A stretch of 19,254 nt of DNA from a bacterium. Lineage in GTDB: Bacteria > Chloroflexota > Dormibacteria > UBA8260 > Bog-877. The translations under genes were made by a program, and so were the position numbers. Within the stretch, counting starts at the first letter, position 1; the number at the start of each line of letters is the position of its first letter. Positions 1 through 6,664 of the stretch are shown here, piece after piece. Under the pieces are notes generated by a model, which saw only the letters and a program-made list of their open reading frames with translations, was not told the DNA's origin and did not search any database. The DNA lies in contig JAKAVU010000014.1 in the NCBI GenBank assembly GCA_021817185.1, forward strand, positions 1-19,254, read 5' to 3'.

Positions 1-169
1 GGCCGAGCGCCTGGCCCGTGGGTTGGATGAGCACCTGCGCAGGATTCGCGAGATCGAGCCACTGGCGGGGTTCCACCGCGCTCATTGGTTGCCCAGCTTC
101 TTGCTCTACCTGGAGGAGCAGCTGTCGGGTGGGGTCGCCCCACCAGCCGGCTGGGCCGTGAGGCGGTGA
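1..169 (+). CDS. 3' end of an unidentified protein, possibly a PadR-family regulator
   Basis: An open frame enters from the left edge (first full codon at base 2) and ends at a TGA at 167-169, giving about 55 C-terminal residues. The visible part is helical and charged. It runs from a stretch like ARGLDEHLRRIREIE to HWLPSFLLYLEEQL and ends in a Gly/Pro-rich tail. The pattern of a charged helix, then a short loop, then a helix with Trp and Leu before a Leu-Glu-Glu resembles the C-terminal dimerisation region of PadR-type regulators. That is recall of a family pattern with no diagnostic motif, and the DNA-binding part is outside the window. The stop lies 58 bases before the preferred pxpA start, so co-transcription with the 5-oxoprolinase genes is possible. 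It could equally be the tail of some other helical protein. Confidence 0.4.
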   Translation, partial: AERLARGLDEHLRRIREIEPLAGFHRAHWLPSFLLYLEEQLSGGVAPPAGWAVRR

Positions 170-227
170 CGCCGGCGGTGGTGCGGCTGGCATGCTCCGC
201 GACGTGGCCAGGGTGGCAGGCGTAGGC

Positions 228-1019
228 ATGGATCGGATCGATCTCAACGCCGACATCGGGGAGAGCTTCGGGGTCTACCGGATCGGGGACGACGAGCACC
301 TGGTCCCGCTGCTGTCGTCGGCCAATGTCGCCTGTGGGCTGCACGCCGGGGATCCCGTTGTCATCGACCGAACCATCAGCTGGGTGGCCGCGGCCGGTGT
401 CGCCCTCGGGGCCCACCCTGGCTTCGCCGACCTGGCGGGCTTCGGGAGGCGGGCGATGGCGGCGACCGCCCACGAGATCGAGGTGAGTGTGGCCTACCAG
501 GTGGCGGCGGTGGCAGGCATGGGACGACGCGCCGGACTGGCGATGCAGCATGTCAAGCCGCACGGCGCCCTATACACGGAAGCGTGCCGCAGTCGCGCCA
601 TGGCGGCCGCCATCGCCGCCGGCATCGCCTCAGTCGGCCCGGATTTGATCCTGGTCGCTCCCTGGGGTTCGGAGCTGGCGCGTGCGGGTGAGGAGGCGGG
701 GCTCCCGGTGGCCTTCGAGGGCTTCCCCGAGCGCGGCTACAGCGCCGACGGCTCCCTGGCTCCGCGGAACCTGCCCGGGGCGATCCTGAGTGACCCGATC
801 GAGGTCGCCGAGCGGGCCCTCGCCATGGTCCAGGGGTCCAGCACCACCGCGCTGGATGGCACCAAGGTGAGTCTTCGGGTCGACACCCTGTGCATCCATG
901 GCGACAATCCCGCCGCGGTCGCGATCGCCAAGGAGGTCCGTTCGGCCCTTGGGGCTGCCGCGGTCGTGATCGCCCCGATGGGGGACGTGGTCCGGCAGCG
1001 ACCTGTTCGGAATGGGTGA
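228..1019 (+). CDS. pxpA: 5-oxoprolinase subunit A (LamB/YcsF family)
   Basis: PxpA is one of three subunits of the prokaryotic ATP-dependent 5-oxoprolinase, which opens 5-oxoproline (pyroglutamate) to glutamate in the cytoplasm. Family signatures are clear: DLNADIGESFG at the N-terminus, NVACGLHAGDP, GAHPGFADLAGFGRR and VKPHGALY in the middle. The product from this start is 263 residues, close to the usual 250 or so. I chose ATG 228 because family members begin almost directly with the DLNADIGE motif and because an AGG sits 7 bases upstream. An in-frame ATG at 192 would add 12 residues that do not fit the family. The stop overlaps the pxpB start by 8 bases, which suggests translational coupling. 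Family assignment is secure; enzymatic function is inferred from the complete ABC set. Confidence 0.95.
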   Translation: MDRIDLNADIGESFGVYRIGDDEHLVPLLSSANVACGLHAGDPVVIDRTISWVAAAGVALGAHPGFADLAGFGRRAMAATAHEIEVSVAYQVAAVAGMGRRAGLAMQHVKPHGALYTEACRSRAMAAAIAAGIASVGPDLILVAPWGSELARAGEEAGLPVAFEGFPERGYSADGSLAPRNLPGAILSDPIEVAERALAMVQGSSTTALDGTKVSLRVDTLCIHGDNPAAVAIAKEVRSALGAAAVVIAPMGDVVRQRPVRNG

Positions 1020-1710
1020 ATGGGAGTGCCGCCCGGCCGGTGAGGGCTCCCTCTATGTGCTGGTGGGCGAGCGCCCGGTCCGGGAGGTCACGCAGGAGGT
1101 CCAGGTCGTGGTCCGTGCCCTTCGGGAGGGCCTGGGAAGTCGGCTCCTGGATGTGGTCCCCGGCTACATCTCGGTCTACGTCGAGTTCGACCCGCAGCTG
1201 TGGGGTTTCGGCGAACTGCGTGCGGCCATCGCCGCGCTCGCGCAGGCCCCCCGCACCCCGGCGCAGCCGCGCCTCATCACCGTTCCCGTGTGCTACGGGG
1301 GCGCCTGGGGTCCCGACCTCGGCGCGGTGGCGGCCCGGAACGGATTGACAGAGGAGGAGGTCGTCCGGCGCCACCTGGCGCCAACCTATGAGGTGGCGTT
1401 CATCGGCTTCACCCCAGGCTTCCCATTCCTGATCGGCTTGGACGAGCAGCTCGTCACCCCGCGCCTTCCGGTGCCGCGCCGACGAGTTCCAAAGGGCTCC
1501 GTGGGAATCGCTGGGGAGCAGACGGGGATCTACCCGGTCGCGAGCCCCGGGGGCTGGCGGATCATCGGCAGAACGGGATTGTCGCTGTTCACTCCCACCT
1601 CCGCTGAGCCGGTGCTGATGCGGCCCGGCGACCGGGTGCGATTCGTGCCCAGCCCGGAGAGCTTGCCGGTGGACCCGTTCCTGGAGGTGGGTCCGGGCGG
1701 TACCGGGTGA
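1012..1710 (+). CDS. pxpB: 5-oxoprolinase subunit B (KipI family)
   Basis: The product is a 232-residue protein of the PxpB/KipI family, which pairs with PxpC and PxpA in 5-oxoproline cleavage. The diagnostic C-terminal half is present: VCYGGAWGPDL, then EVAFIGFTPGFPFLIGL, then VPKGSVGIAGEQTGIYP followed by SPGGW. The N-terminal half is the less conserved part of the family. The ATG at 1012 overlaps the last 8 bases of pxpA, and the stop shares a GTGA with the pxpC start. In Bacillus the homologue KipI was first described as an inhibitor of the sporulation kinase KinA. In a pxpABC cluster the metabolic role is the better reading. Confidence 0.94.
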   Translation: MGEWECRPAGEGSLYVLVGERPVREVTQEVQVVVRALREGLGSRLLDVVPGYISVYVEFDPQLWGFGELRAAIAALAQAPRTPAQPRLITVPVCYGGAWGPDLGAVAARNGLTEEEVVRRHLAPTYEVAFIGFTPGFPFLIGLDEQLVTPRLPVPRRRVPKGSVGIAGEQTGIYPVASPGGWRIIGRTGLSLFTPTSAEPVLMRPGDRVRFVPSPESLPVDPFLEVGPGGTG

Positions 1711-2651
1711 CCCGCTTCGAGGTACTTGAGCCCGGATTCCTGACCTCGGTGCAGGATAGGGGACGCCTCGGCCACCAGCATCTGGGATTCACCGTGGGTG
1801 GGGCCGTGGACCTGCGCTCGCTGGCGCTGGCGAACCACCTGGTCGGCAACCGGTGGGACGCGGCCTGCCTCGAGGCCACCGTGCGCGGACCCCTTCTCGA
1901 GTTCTCCGAGCCCGGCCTGGTGGCGGTGGTGGGAGCCGAGCCGACGGTGGTGCTCAACGAGGGCGCGGTCGACCCTGACTGTGCGATCGCGGTCAGGCCG
2001 GGAGACCGCCTGGCGGTGCCGTCCATGGCCGGGGCCAGGGCCTACGTGGCGTTCGCGGGGGGGCTCGAGGTGCCCCTCTTTCTGGGATCGCGGTCCACGG
2101 ATCTGGTGGCCGGGGTCGGTGGAGTCGATGGCCGCTGCCTGAGACGGGGGGACCAGCTGCGCGCCACGCCCAGCCCATCTGCCCTGAGGAATCGTTGGCG
2201 GCTGCGTCCCGCCCTCCGTCCCATCACGCTCCACCGGCTGCACCTGCTCTGCGCGCCGGGGCCGCAGTTGTCCGGATTCCAAGCCACGGCCAGGTCCGTG
2301 CTGGAGGCGGATCTCTACCAGGTCTCGCCGGACTGTGATCGGATGGGCATCCGGCTTCGGGGCCGGCCGGTTTCCTACAGCGGCCAGGAGGTCCTGTCCG
2401 AGGGACAGCCGGCCGGCGCTATCCAGATCCCCTCCGGCGGGGAGCCGATCGTCCTGCTGGCAGCCCGGCAGACGGTCGGCGGGTATCCGAAGATCGGAGT
2501 GGTTGGGGCCAGGGGGCTCGCGGAGCTGGGTCAGGCTCTCCCCGGTGATCTGGTCACGTTCGAATTCGCCTCGCTGGAGGAGCTCCAATTGGACACCAGG
2601 CGGTGGTGGGCTCGGCTGGTCGATCCGCAGGCCTGCGTCGACCCCGCGTAG
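1707..2651 (+). CDS. pxpC: 5-oxoprolinase subunit C (KipA / biotin-dependent carboxyltransferase-like family)
   Basis: The product is a 314-residue protein of the PxpC/KipA family, the partner of PxpB. Family hallmarks are the N-terminal EPGFLTSVQDRGR followed by GFTVGGAVDLRSLALAN, and RAYVAFAGGLEVP in the middle. In the C-terminal half come SDRMGIRL-like (here CDRMGIRLRG), the QIPSGGEPIVLLAARQTVGGYPKIG region and a closing ELGQALPGD. The start is a GTG at 1707 that shares bases with the pxpB stop (GTGA), which is typical of translational coupling. Many databases label this family urea amidolyase- or allophanate hydrolase-related because the domain also occurs fused in urea carboxylase. The neighbouring pxpA and pxpB favour 5-oxoprolinase. 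Confidence 0.93.
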   Translation: MTRFEVLEPGFLTSVQDRGRLGHQHLGFTVGGAVDLRSLALANHLVGNRWDAACLEATVRGPLLEFSEPGLVAVVGAEPTVVLNEGAVDPDCAIAVRPGDRLAVPSMAGARAYVAFAGGLEVPLFLGSRSTDLVAGVGGVDGRCLRRGDQLRATPSPSALRNRWRLRPALRPITLHRLHLLCAPGPQLSGFQATARSVLEADLYQVSPDCDRMGIRLRGRPVSYSGQEVLSEGQPAGAIQIPSGGEPIVLLAARQTVGGYPKIGVVGARGLAELGQALPGDLVTFEFASLEELQLDTRRWWARLVDPQACVDPA

Positions 2652-2682
2652 GGCGGCTTTCGCCAGCCGTTGAGCGGGAGCC

Positions 2683-2698
2683 GGCCGGTTGACCGGCC
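2683..2698 (+). other. Short inverted repeat after pxpC
   Basis: GGCCGG at 2683-2688 and CCGGCC at 2693-2698 can form a 6-bp stem with a TTGA loop, 32 bases after the pxpC stop. There is no T-run, so terminator function is weakly supported. Its loop and 3' arm overlap the -35-like TTGACC of the candidate promoter for the next gene. Confidence 0.3.
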
Positions 2699-2717
2699 TG
2701 GTCACCGGTCCTAAGCT
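2689..2717 (+). promoter_or_regulatory. Candidate sigma-70-type promoter for the acyl-CoA synthetase gene
   Basis: TTGACC at 2689-2694 matches the -35 consensus at 5 of 6 bases. Exactly 17 bases later comes TAAGCT at 2712-2717, which keeps the TAnnnT frame of a -10 element. Transcription would begin near 2724, leaving a leader of about 33 bases that includes the GGAGG at 2745-2749. The -10 is only a 3 of 6 match, so this is a candidate only. Confidence 0.45.
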
Positions 2718-2756
2718 CGTAGTTGCCAGGCGGCGGGCGGACGAGGAGGTGGGCGG

Positions 2757-4430
2757 GTGAGCGTGAGACCAGATCGGGCAAGCCGACCGAACATGTTGGA
2801 CTACTCAGCCGAGCGCGCCACCTTCCGGCTCCAGGTCCCTTCCTCTTTCAATTACGTAGAGGATGTGCTGGAGCCCCTGGCGCAGACCCGGGGCCGGGAT
2901 CTGGGGTTGCTGTCTCTCGACGCCAGTGGGGCAGTCGTGGGGGAGCACACTTTCGGCGATCTCGCGGCCGCCACCCGCAGGGTAGGCAACCTGCTGGCAG
3001 CGTTGGGGGTGCACAAGGGGGATCGCGTCTTCGTCATGCTGCCCAGGATCCCGGAGTGGTACTTCGTGGTCCTGGGTGCGATCCGCATTGGGGCGATCCC
3101 GATGCCGGCCACCTCGCAGCTCACCCCTCGCGACATCGCCTACCGCATCGCTAAGGCGGAGGCCAAGGTGGCGGTCACCGACACCGCGGGGGCCGCCAAG
3201 GTGGACGAGGTCAAGGGGCAGCTCCCGTCCCTGGCGGAGACCATCGTGGTCGGTCAACTCCCCAGCGCCGGTTGGCAGCCTCTGGAGCGACTGATGGAGC
3301 GGGCGGCCAGCACCGCCGGGTCGAGCGGCGGGACCGCGGCCGACGACCCCATGCTGATCTACTTCACCAGCGGCACGGTCGCCCATCCCAAGATGGTCCT
3401 GCACACCCAGGCCAGCTACGGGATAGGGCACCGGATAACGGCCCGCTTCTGGCATGACCTGCGTCCCGGCGACCTGCACTGGACAATCTCCGACACCGGC
3501 TGGGCGAAGGCCGCCTGGGGCAAGCTCTTCGGGCAGTGGGCGGAGGGGGCTGCGGTGGTCCAGATGAACATGGGCAAGCCGGACCCCGACCTGATCCTGG
3601 ACGTCATCGCCCGCCACCGGATCACCACCTTCTGTGCCCCACCGACCCTGTACCGGTCACTGGTGCTGACCGACCTGCGCCGCCCCGATCTTTCCGGCTT
3701 GCGCCACTGCACCGCGGCCGGGGAGCCATTGAACCCGGAGGTCATCCGGGTCTGGCAGGAAGGGGTTGGGCTGCCCGTGTACGACGGCTACGGGCAGACC
3801 GAGACGATCAACGTGGTGGCGAACTTCCGCTGCCTGCCGGTGCGGCCAGGGTCGATGGGCAAGCCGGTGCCAGGCTTCGATGTCGACATCGTGGACGACC
3901 AGGGCATACCGGTTGCCGATGATGTCGAGGGCAACATCGGGGTGCGCGCGCACCCCGACCGTCCGGTCGGCCTCTTCGCCGGCTACTACCGCGACGAGGA
4001 GGCAACCAGAGCCGCCTTCCGCGGTGACTTCTACCTGACCGGGGACCGCGGTCGCCGGGACCAGGACGGTTACCTGTGGTTCTCCAGCCGGGCCGATGAC
4101 GTGATCACCTCCTCGGCATACCGGATCGGCCCGTTCGAGGTGGAGTCGGCGCTGGTCGAGCATCGGGCCGTGGCCGAGGCGGCGGTGGTCGGCAAGCCCG
4201 ACCCCCAGCGGACTCAGATCGTGACCGCGTTTGTGATCCTGGCTCCGGGCTTCGAGGGGAGTGAGCAGTTGGCCCAGGAGCTGCAGGAGCACGTCAAGCG
4301 GGTAACGGCTCCCTACAAGTATCCCCGGGAGATCCACTTCGTCACCGAGCTTCCCAAGACCGTCAGCGGCAAGATCCGCCGGTCCGAGCTGCGAGCGCGG
4401 CTCCAGGAAGGCCCTCACTCGACTGCCTAG
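2757..4430 (+). CDS. Medium-chain (MACS-type) acyl-CoA synthetase / AMP-dependent acid:CoA ligase
   Basis: The product is a 557-residue member of the acyl-adenylate-forming superfamily, converting a carboxylic acid, ATP and CoA to acyl-CoA, AMP and PPi. Motifs in order: P-loop YFTSGTVAHPKMV (from residue 202), GWAKAAWGKLFGQW in the MACS-like middle, DGYGQTE (343-349), YLTGDRGRRDQDGYLWF, the hinge and A8 region SSRADDVI followed by SSAYRIGPFEVESAL, and PKTVSGKIRR with the catalytic Lys at 539. The YRIGPFEVESAL stretch and overall layout match the medium-chain or benzoate-type MACS group; the substrate cannot be read from the sequence. Two normally conserved glycines of the A8 region are Ser444 and Ala454 here. 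The GTG start at 2757 sits 7 bases after a GGAGG; GTG 2763 and ATG 2793 are alternatives. The gene stands apart from its neighbours and likely has its own promoter and terminator. Confidence 0.9.
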   Translation: MSVRPDRASRPNMLDYSAERATFRLQVPSSFNYVEDVLEPLAQTRGRDLGLLSLDASGAVVGEHTFGDLAAATRRVGNLLAALGVHKGDRVFVMLPRIPEWYFVVLGAIRIGAIPMPATSQLTPRDIAYRIAKAEAKVAVTDTAGAAKVDEVKGQLPSLAETIVVGQLPSAGWQPLERLMERAASTAGSSGGTAADDPMLIYFTSGTVAHPKMVLHTQASYGIGHRITARFWHDLRPGDLHWTISDTGWAKAAWGKLFGQWAEGAAVVQMNMGKPDPDLILDVIARHRITTFCAPPTLYRSLVLTDLRRPDLSGLRHCTAAGEPLNPEVIRVWQEGVGLPVYDGYGQTETINVVANFRCLPVRPGSMGKPVPGFDVDIVDDQGIPVADDVEGNIGVRAHPDRPVGLFAGYYRDEEATRAAFRGDFYLTGDRGRRDQDGYLWFSSRADDVITSSAYRIGPFEVESALVEHRAVAEAAVVGKPDPQRTQIVTAFVILAPGFEGSEQLAQELQEHVKRVTAPYKYPREIHFVTELPKTVSGKIRRSELRARLQEGPHSTA

Positions 4431-4477
4431 CGGGGAGGGTGCCGGGGATCCCGGCTGGTCCGCCCCGCTCTTCCTTT
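4430..4477 (+). terminator. Probable terminator after the acyl-CoA synthetase gene
   Basis: An outer stem GCGGGG (4430-4435) pairs with CCCCGC (4463-4468). It encloses an inner perfect hairpin GCCGGG (4441-4446), loop GAT, CCCGGC (4450-4455). A pyrimidine-rich tract TCTTCCTTT follows at 4469-4477. The location directly at the stop codon supports termination; the U-tract is imperfect. Confidence 0.5.
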
Positions 4478-4569
4478 GGTTGCGTTGGTACTGCGTCGAG
4501 GCCACGGTCCGTAGCGGCGACCGGCTGCGGCGCGGTCGTCAGCCGAGCCCGACTGGGAGGCGGTTCGCG

Positions 4570-4588
4570 CTTAACCCGGGCTTAACCC
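4570..4588 (+). promoter_or_regulatory. Pho-box-like direct repeat upstream of the phosphate transporter
   Basis: CTTAACCC occurs at 4570-4577 and again at 4581-4588, an exact 8-base repeat with an 11-bp period and a 3-bp GGG spacer; both copies are also preceded by G. The repeat unit and spacing match the cyanobacterial Pho-box pattern as I recall it (PyTTAAPyPy-T/A units separated by 3 bp), to which a PhoB/SphR-type response regulator binds. No third copy follows or precedes in register. A weak -10-like TGAAAT lies at 4603-4608. The downstream gene encodes a phosphate:H+ symporter-type transporter, which fits phosphate control. Binding is inferred. Confidence 0.55.
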
Positions 4589-4665
4589 CAGGGCGGAAAC
4601 AATGAAATCAACCTCCGCGCCGGGAAGCGGAGATTCAGAAGCGGTTTGGGAGGATGACCGTACCA

Positions 4666-6081
4666 ATGTCTCAGAGGGTGATTTCGAGAGGGGTGGTGGA
4701 GGCGCTCAACGAAGCGCCGCTCAGCGGGTTCCACTTTCGGGCCATGCTGACCTCGGGTATGGGATTCTTCACCGACTCCTACGATCTGTTCATCATCGGC
4801 ACGGCGGTCGCGCTGATCAAGGTCGAATACAACCCCTCCGCCCTGATTCTGGGACTGATCAGCAGCACCTCGCTCATCTCCGCGTTTGTGGGCGCGTTCA
4901 TATTCGGACGGGTGGCGGACATCTTCGGCCGCAAGTCTGTGTACGGTTTAGAGGCGGGCATCATGGCGATCGGAGCGGTGCTGAGCGCTCTATCGCCGAG
5001 CCTCATCTGGCTGATCGCGTTCCGCTTCCTGTTGGGGGTCGGCATCGGCGGCGACTACCCGGTCAGCGCGGTTTTGATGAGCGAGTATTCCAACCGGCAG
5101 AACCGCGGGCGCCTGGTGGGAATGGTCTTCTCCATGCAGGCGGCGGGACTGATCGTCGGCCCGCTGGTGGCACTGGTGATCCTGGCCCTGGGGGTGCCGA
5201 CCGATCTGGCCTGGCGGCTCATGCTGGGGTTGGGCGCGATTCCCGCCCTGGGTGTCATCTATCTGCGCAGGACCATGCCCGAGTCGCCGCGGTATCTGGC
5301 TCGTGTCAGGGGCAAGGAGGAGGAGGCGCGCCGGGCCGTCGAGTCCTACAGCCACTCCACGGTCACAGTTGACGACCACGGGAGTGACGCCCGGGCCAAG
5401 CTGTCGCTGGGGGCGTTCCTCTCCAACCCCCGCTTCCTGCTGACCCTGCTGGGCACCGCCGGCTGCTGGTTCTTCTTCGACTACGCCTACTACGGAAACA
5501 CGATCTCGACTCCCCTGATCATCAAGTCGGTGGCCCCGGGGGCGAGCCTAATCCACACCACGGCTCTCAGCTTTGTGATCTTTGCGCTGGCGGCGGCACC
5601 CGGATACGTGATGGCGTTTATGACCATGGACCGGATCGGCCACAAGCGCGTCCAGATCATCGGGTTCATAACCATGGGGGCCATGTTCCTCTTGATCGGG
5701 ATCATTCCGGGCATCACCAAGGAGATCGCCCCCTTCCTGGTCCTGTACGGCCTGAGCTACTTCTTCACCGAGTTCGGGCCCAACACCACCACCTTTGTCC
5801 TGGCGTCGGAGCTGTTCCCGGTTTCCATGCGCACGACGGGGATGGGGATCTCCGCCGGCATGGCGAAGGTGGGAGCCTTCATCGGAGCCCTCACCGTGCC
5901 GTTGGTTCTGGCCGGTCCCGGGCTGCCGGCGGTCATGGTCCTGGCGTTTGCCAGCGCGGTGGTCGGAACCCTGCTCACCTTTGTCCTCACTGAGCCGGCC
6001 GGTAAGTCGATCGAGGATGCCAGCCACGAGGATCAGGTTCTGGTCCCCAGCGGTGCGGCCGCGGTTGGGGCGGGCGTCTAG
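4666..6081 (+). CDS. Major facilitator transporter, phosphate:H+ symporter (PHS/Pho84-like) type
   Basis: The product is about 471 residues, strongly hydrophobic, with the 12-helix pattern of the major facilitator superfamily in the cytoplasmic membrane. Stretches typical of the PHS family are GFFTDSYDLFIIG in helix 1, GRVADIFGRKSVYG in the 2-3 loop, GVGIGGDYPVSAVLMSEY in helix 4, MPESPRYL before the central loop, and FGPNTTTFVLASELFPVSMR in the second half. Residues matching those important in yeast Pho84, as I recall them, are all present: Asp of GGDYP (codon 5053-5055), Asp of FFFDYAYYG (5479-5481), Glu of ASELFP (5809-5811) and Lys of GMAKVG (5866-5868). A GGGAGG at 4648-4653 abuts an in-frame ATG at 4654 with no spacer, so I prefer ATG 4666, 12 bases after it; 4654 remains possible. 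The substrate could also be another anion or an organic acid, but the Pho-box-like repeat upstream supports phosphate. Confidence 0.85.
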   Translation: MSQRVISRGVVEALNEAPLSGFHFRAMLTSGMGFFTDSYDLFIIGTAVALIKVEYNPSALILGLISSTSLISAFVGAFIFGRVADIFGRKSVYGLEAGIMAIGAVLSALSPSLIWLIAFRFLLGVGIGGDYPVSAVLMSEYSNRQNRGRLVGMVFSMQAAGLIVGPLVALVILALGVPTDLAWRLMLGLGAIPALGVIYLRRTMPESPRYLARVRGKEEEARRAVESYSHSTVTVDDHGSDARAKLSLGAFLSNPRFLLTLLGTAGCWFFFDYAYYGNTISTPLIIKSVAPGASLIHTTALSFVIFALAAAPGYVMAFMTMDRIGHKRVQIIGFITMGAMFLLIGIIPGITKEIAPFLVLYGLSYFFTEFGPNTTTFVLASELFPVSMRTTGMGISAGMAKVGAFIGALTVPLVLAGPGLPAVMVLAFASAVVGTLLTFVLTEPAGKSIEDASHEDQVLVPSGAAAVGAGV

Positions 6082-6141
6082 CGCGTACCGCGCGACCCGA
6101 CAGCGCCACCACCAGCGGTGCCGCGACCGAACGCACCCCCC

Positions 6142-6172
6142 GCGGGGGGCGGGCCCTGAGCTCGCCCCCCGC
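6142..6172 (+). terminator. GC-only hairpin after the transporter gene, probable terminator
   Basis: GCGGGGGGCG at 6142-6151 pairs perfectly with CGCCCCCCGC at 6163-6172. The stem can extend inward by G-U, G-C and C-G pairs (6152-6154 with 6160-6162), leaving a 5-base loop. The tail TTCGCTT has only scattered T residues. Position between the transporter stop and the groES promoter supports a terminator role. Confidence 0.5.
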
Positions 6173-6196
6173 TTCGCTTGGGATGATCGATGCGGC

Positions 6197-6225
6197 TTGC
6201 GGCGGAGTCCCAGGCGCGCTACACT
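6197..6225 (+). promoter_or_regulatory. Sigma-A-type promoter of groESL
   Basis: TTGCGG at 6197-6202 and TACACT at 6220-6225 are separated by exactly 17 bases. TACACT matches TATAAT at 4 of 6 bases. Transcription would begin near 6232, inside the CIRCE operator that starts two bases after the -10. This is the usual arrangement for HrcA-repressed chaperonin genes. Confidence 0.7.
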
Positions 6226-6226
6226 G

Positions 6227-6253
6227 TTAGCACTCGGTACCGTTGAGTGCTAA
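6227..6253 (+). promoter_or_regulatory. CIRCE operator (HrcA binding site)
   Basis: TTAGCACTC at 6227-6235 and GAGTGCTAA at 6245-6253 are perfect inverted repeats separated by 9 bases, identical to the CIRCE consensus. HrcA binds this element and represses chaperonin transcription under non-stress conditions; GroEL assists HrcA folding in the known model. hrcA itself is not in the window. The site lies 18 bases before the groES start codon and would be in the 5' leader. Confidence 0.97.
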
Positions 6254-6271
6254 TCAGAGGAGGAGGTCGCA

Positions 6272-6583
6272 ATGAGCCTCAAGCTACGTCCGCTGGCAGA
6301 CCGTGTCGTCGTCAAGCCCCTGGAGCGTGAGGAGACCACCAAGAGTGGGATCGTGCTTCCCGACACCGCCAAGGAGAAGCCCCAGGAGGGCCTGATCGAG
6401 GCGGTGGGCAACGGGAAGTACAACGAGCAGACGGGGCAGCGCGTGGAGCTCGACGTGAAGGTCGGGGACCGCGTGATCTACGCCAAGTACGCCGGCTCGG
6501 AGATCAAGATCGAAGAGCAGGAATACCTGATCCTGTCGGAGCGGGACATTCTGGCGGTCGTCAACCCCAACGGCAAGGCCTGA
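6272..6583 (+). CDS. groES: Co-chaperonin GroES (10 kDa chaperonin)
   Basis: GroES is the heptameric lid that closes the GroEL folding chamber. The 103-residue product has the standard N-terminus [16 protein letters not shown], the mobile loop around residues 18-33 ([16 protein letters not shown]), the GNGKY stretch and the C-terminal half [19 protein letters not shown] ending in [13 protein letters not shown]. Length is slightly above the usual 94-100. A strong Shine-Dalgarno AGGAGGT at 6261-6267 lies 4 bases from the ATG. It is the first gene after the CIRCE-bearing promoter and is followed by groEL after 81 bases that contain a strong hairpin. Confidence 0.98.
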   Translation: MSLKLRPLADRVVVKPLEREETTKSGIVLPDTAKEKPQEGLIEAVGNGKYNEQTGQRVELDVKVGDRVIYAKYAGSEIKIEEQEYLILSERDILAVVNPNGKA

Positions 6584-6598
6584 GCCTCGCAGCGGCAC

Positions 6599-6628
6599 GC
6601 AGGCGGCGGCTGACCAGCCGCCGCCTGC
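6599..6628 (+). other. Strong intercistronic hairpin between groES and groEL
   Basis: GCAGGCGGCGGCT at 6599-6611 and AGCCGCCGCCTGC at 6616-6628 form a perfect 13-bp stem with a 4-base GACC loop. No T-run follows, so full termination is unlikely. It begins 16 bases after the groES stop and ends 19 bases before the groEL GGAGG. Plausible roles are partial attenuation, RNase protection or a processing site that sets the GroES:GroEL ratio. The structure is seen; the role is inferred. Confidence 0.6.
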
Positions 6629-6664
6629 CGCCAGCCCTCGGCTCGATGGAGGAATCGCAACAAG

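Noticed and set aside
192..227. Earlier ATG start for pxpA
   Set aside because: Adds residues absent from the family and has no better ribosome binding site than ATG 228.
1530..2705. 391-codon open frame on the minus strand opposite pxpB-pxpC
   Set aside because: Covers two secure genes in antisense and has the low-complexity composition of a shadow frame.
4559..4601. Third Pho-box repeat
   Set aside because: The bases 11 positions before and after the two CTTAACCC units do not resemble the unit.
4602..5372. 256-codon plus-strand frame starting at ATG 4602
   Set aside because: Overlaps the transporter in another frame; the product is Gly/Arg/His-rich, while the transporter frame has clear family motifs.
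6136..6149. CCCCCC-GC-GGGGGG palindrome before the groES promoter
   Set aside because: The 2-base loop is too tight and it shares its right arm with the better 10-bp hairpin at 6142-6172.
6584..6664. Second CIRCE or separate promoter before groEL
   Set aside because: No TTAGCACTC-like arm and no -35/-10 pair; only the hairpin and a ribosome binding site.
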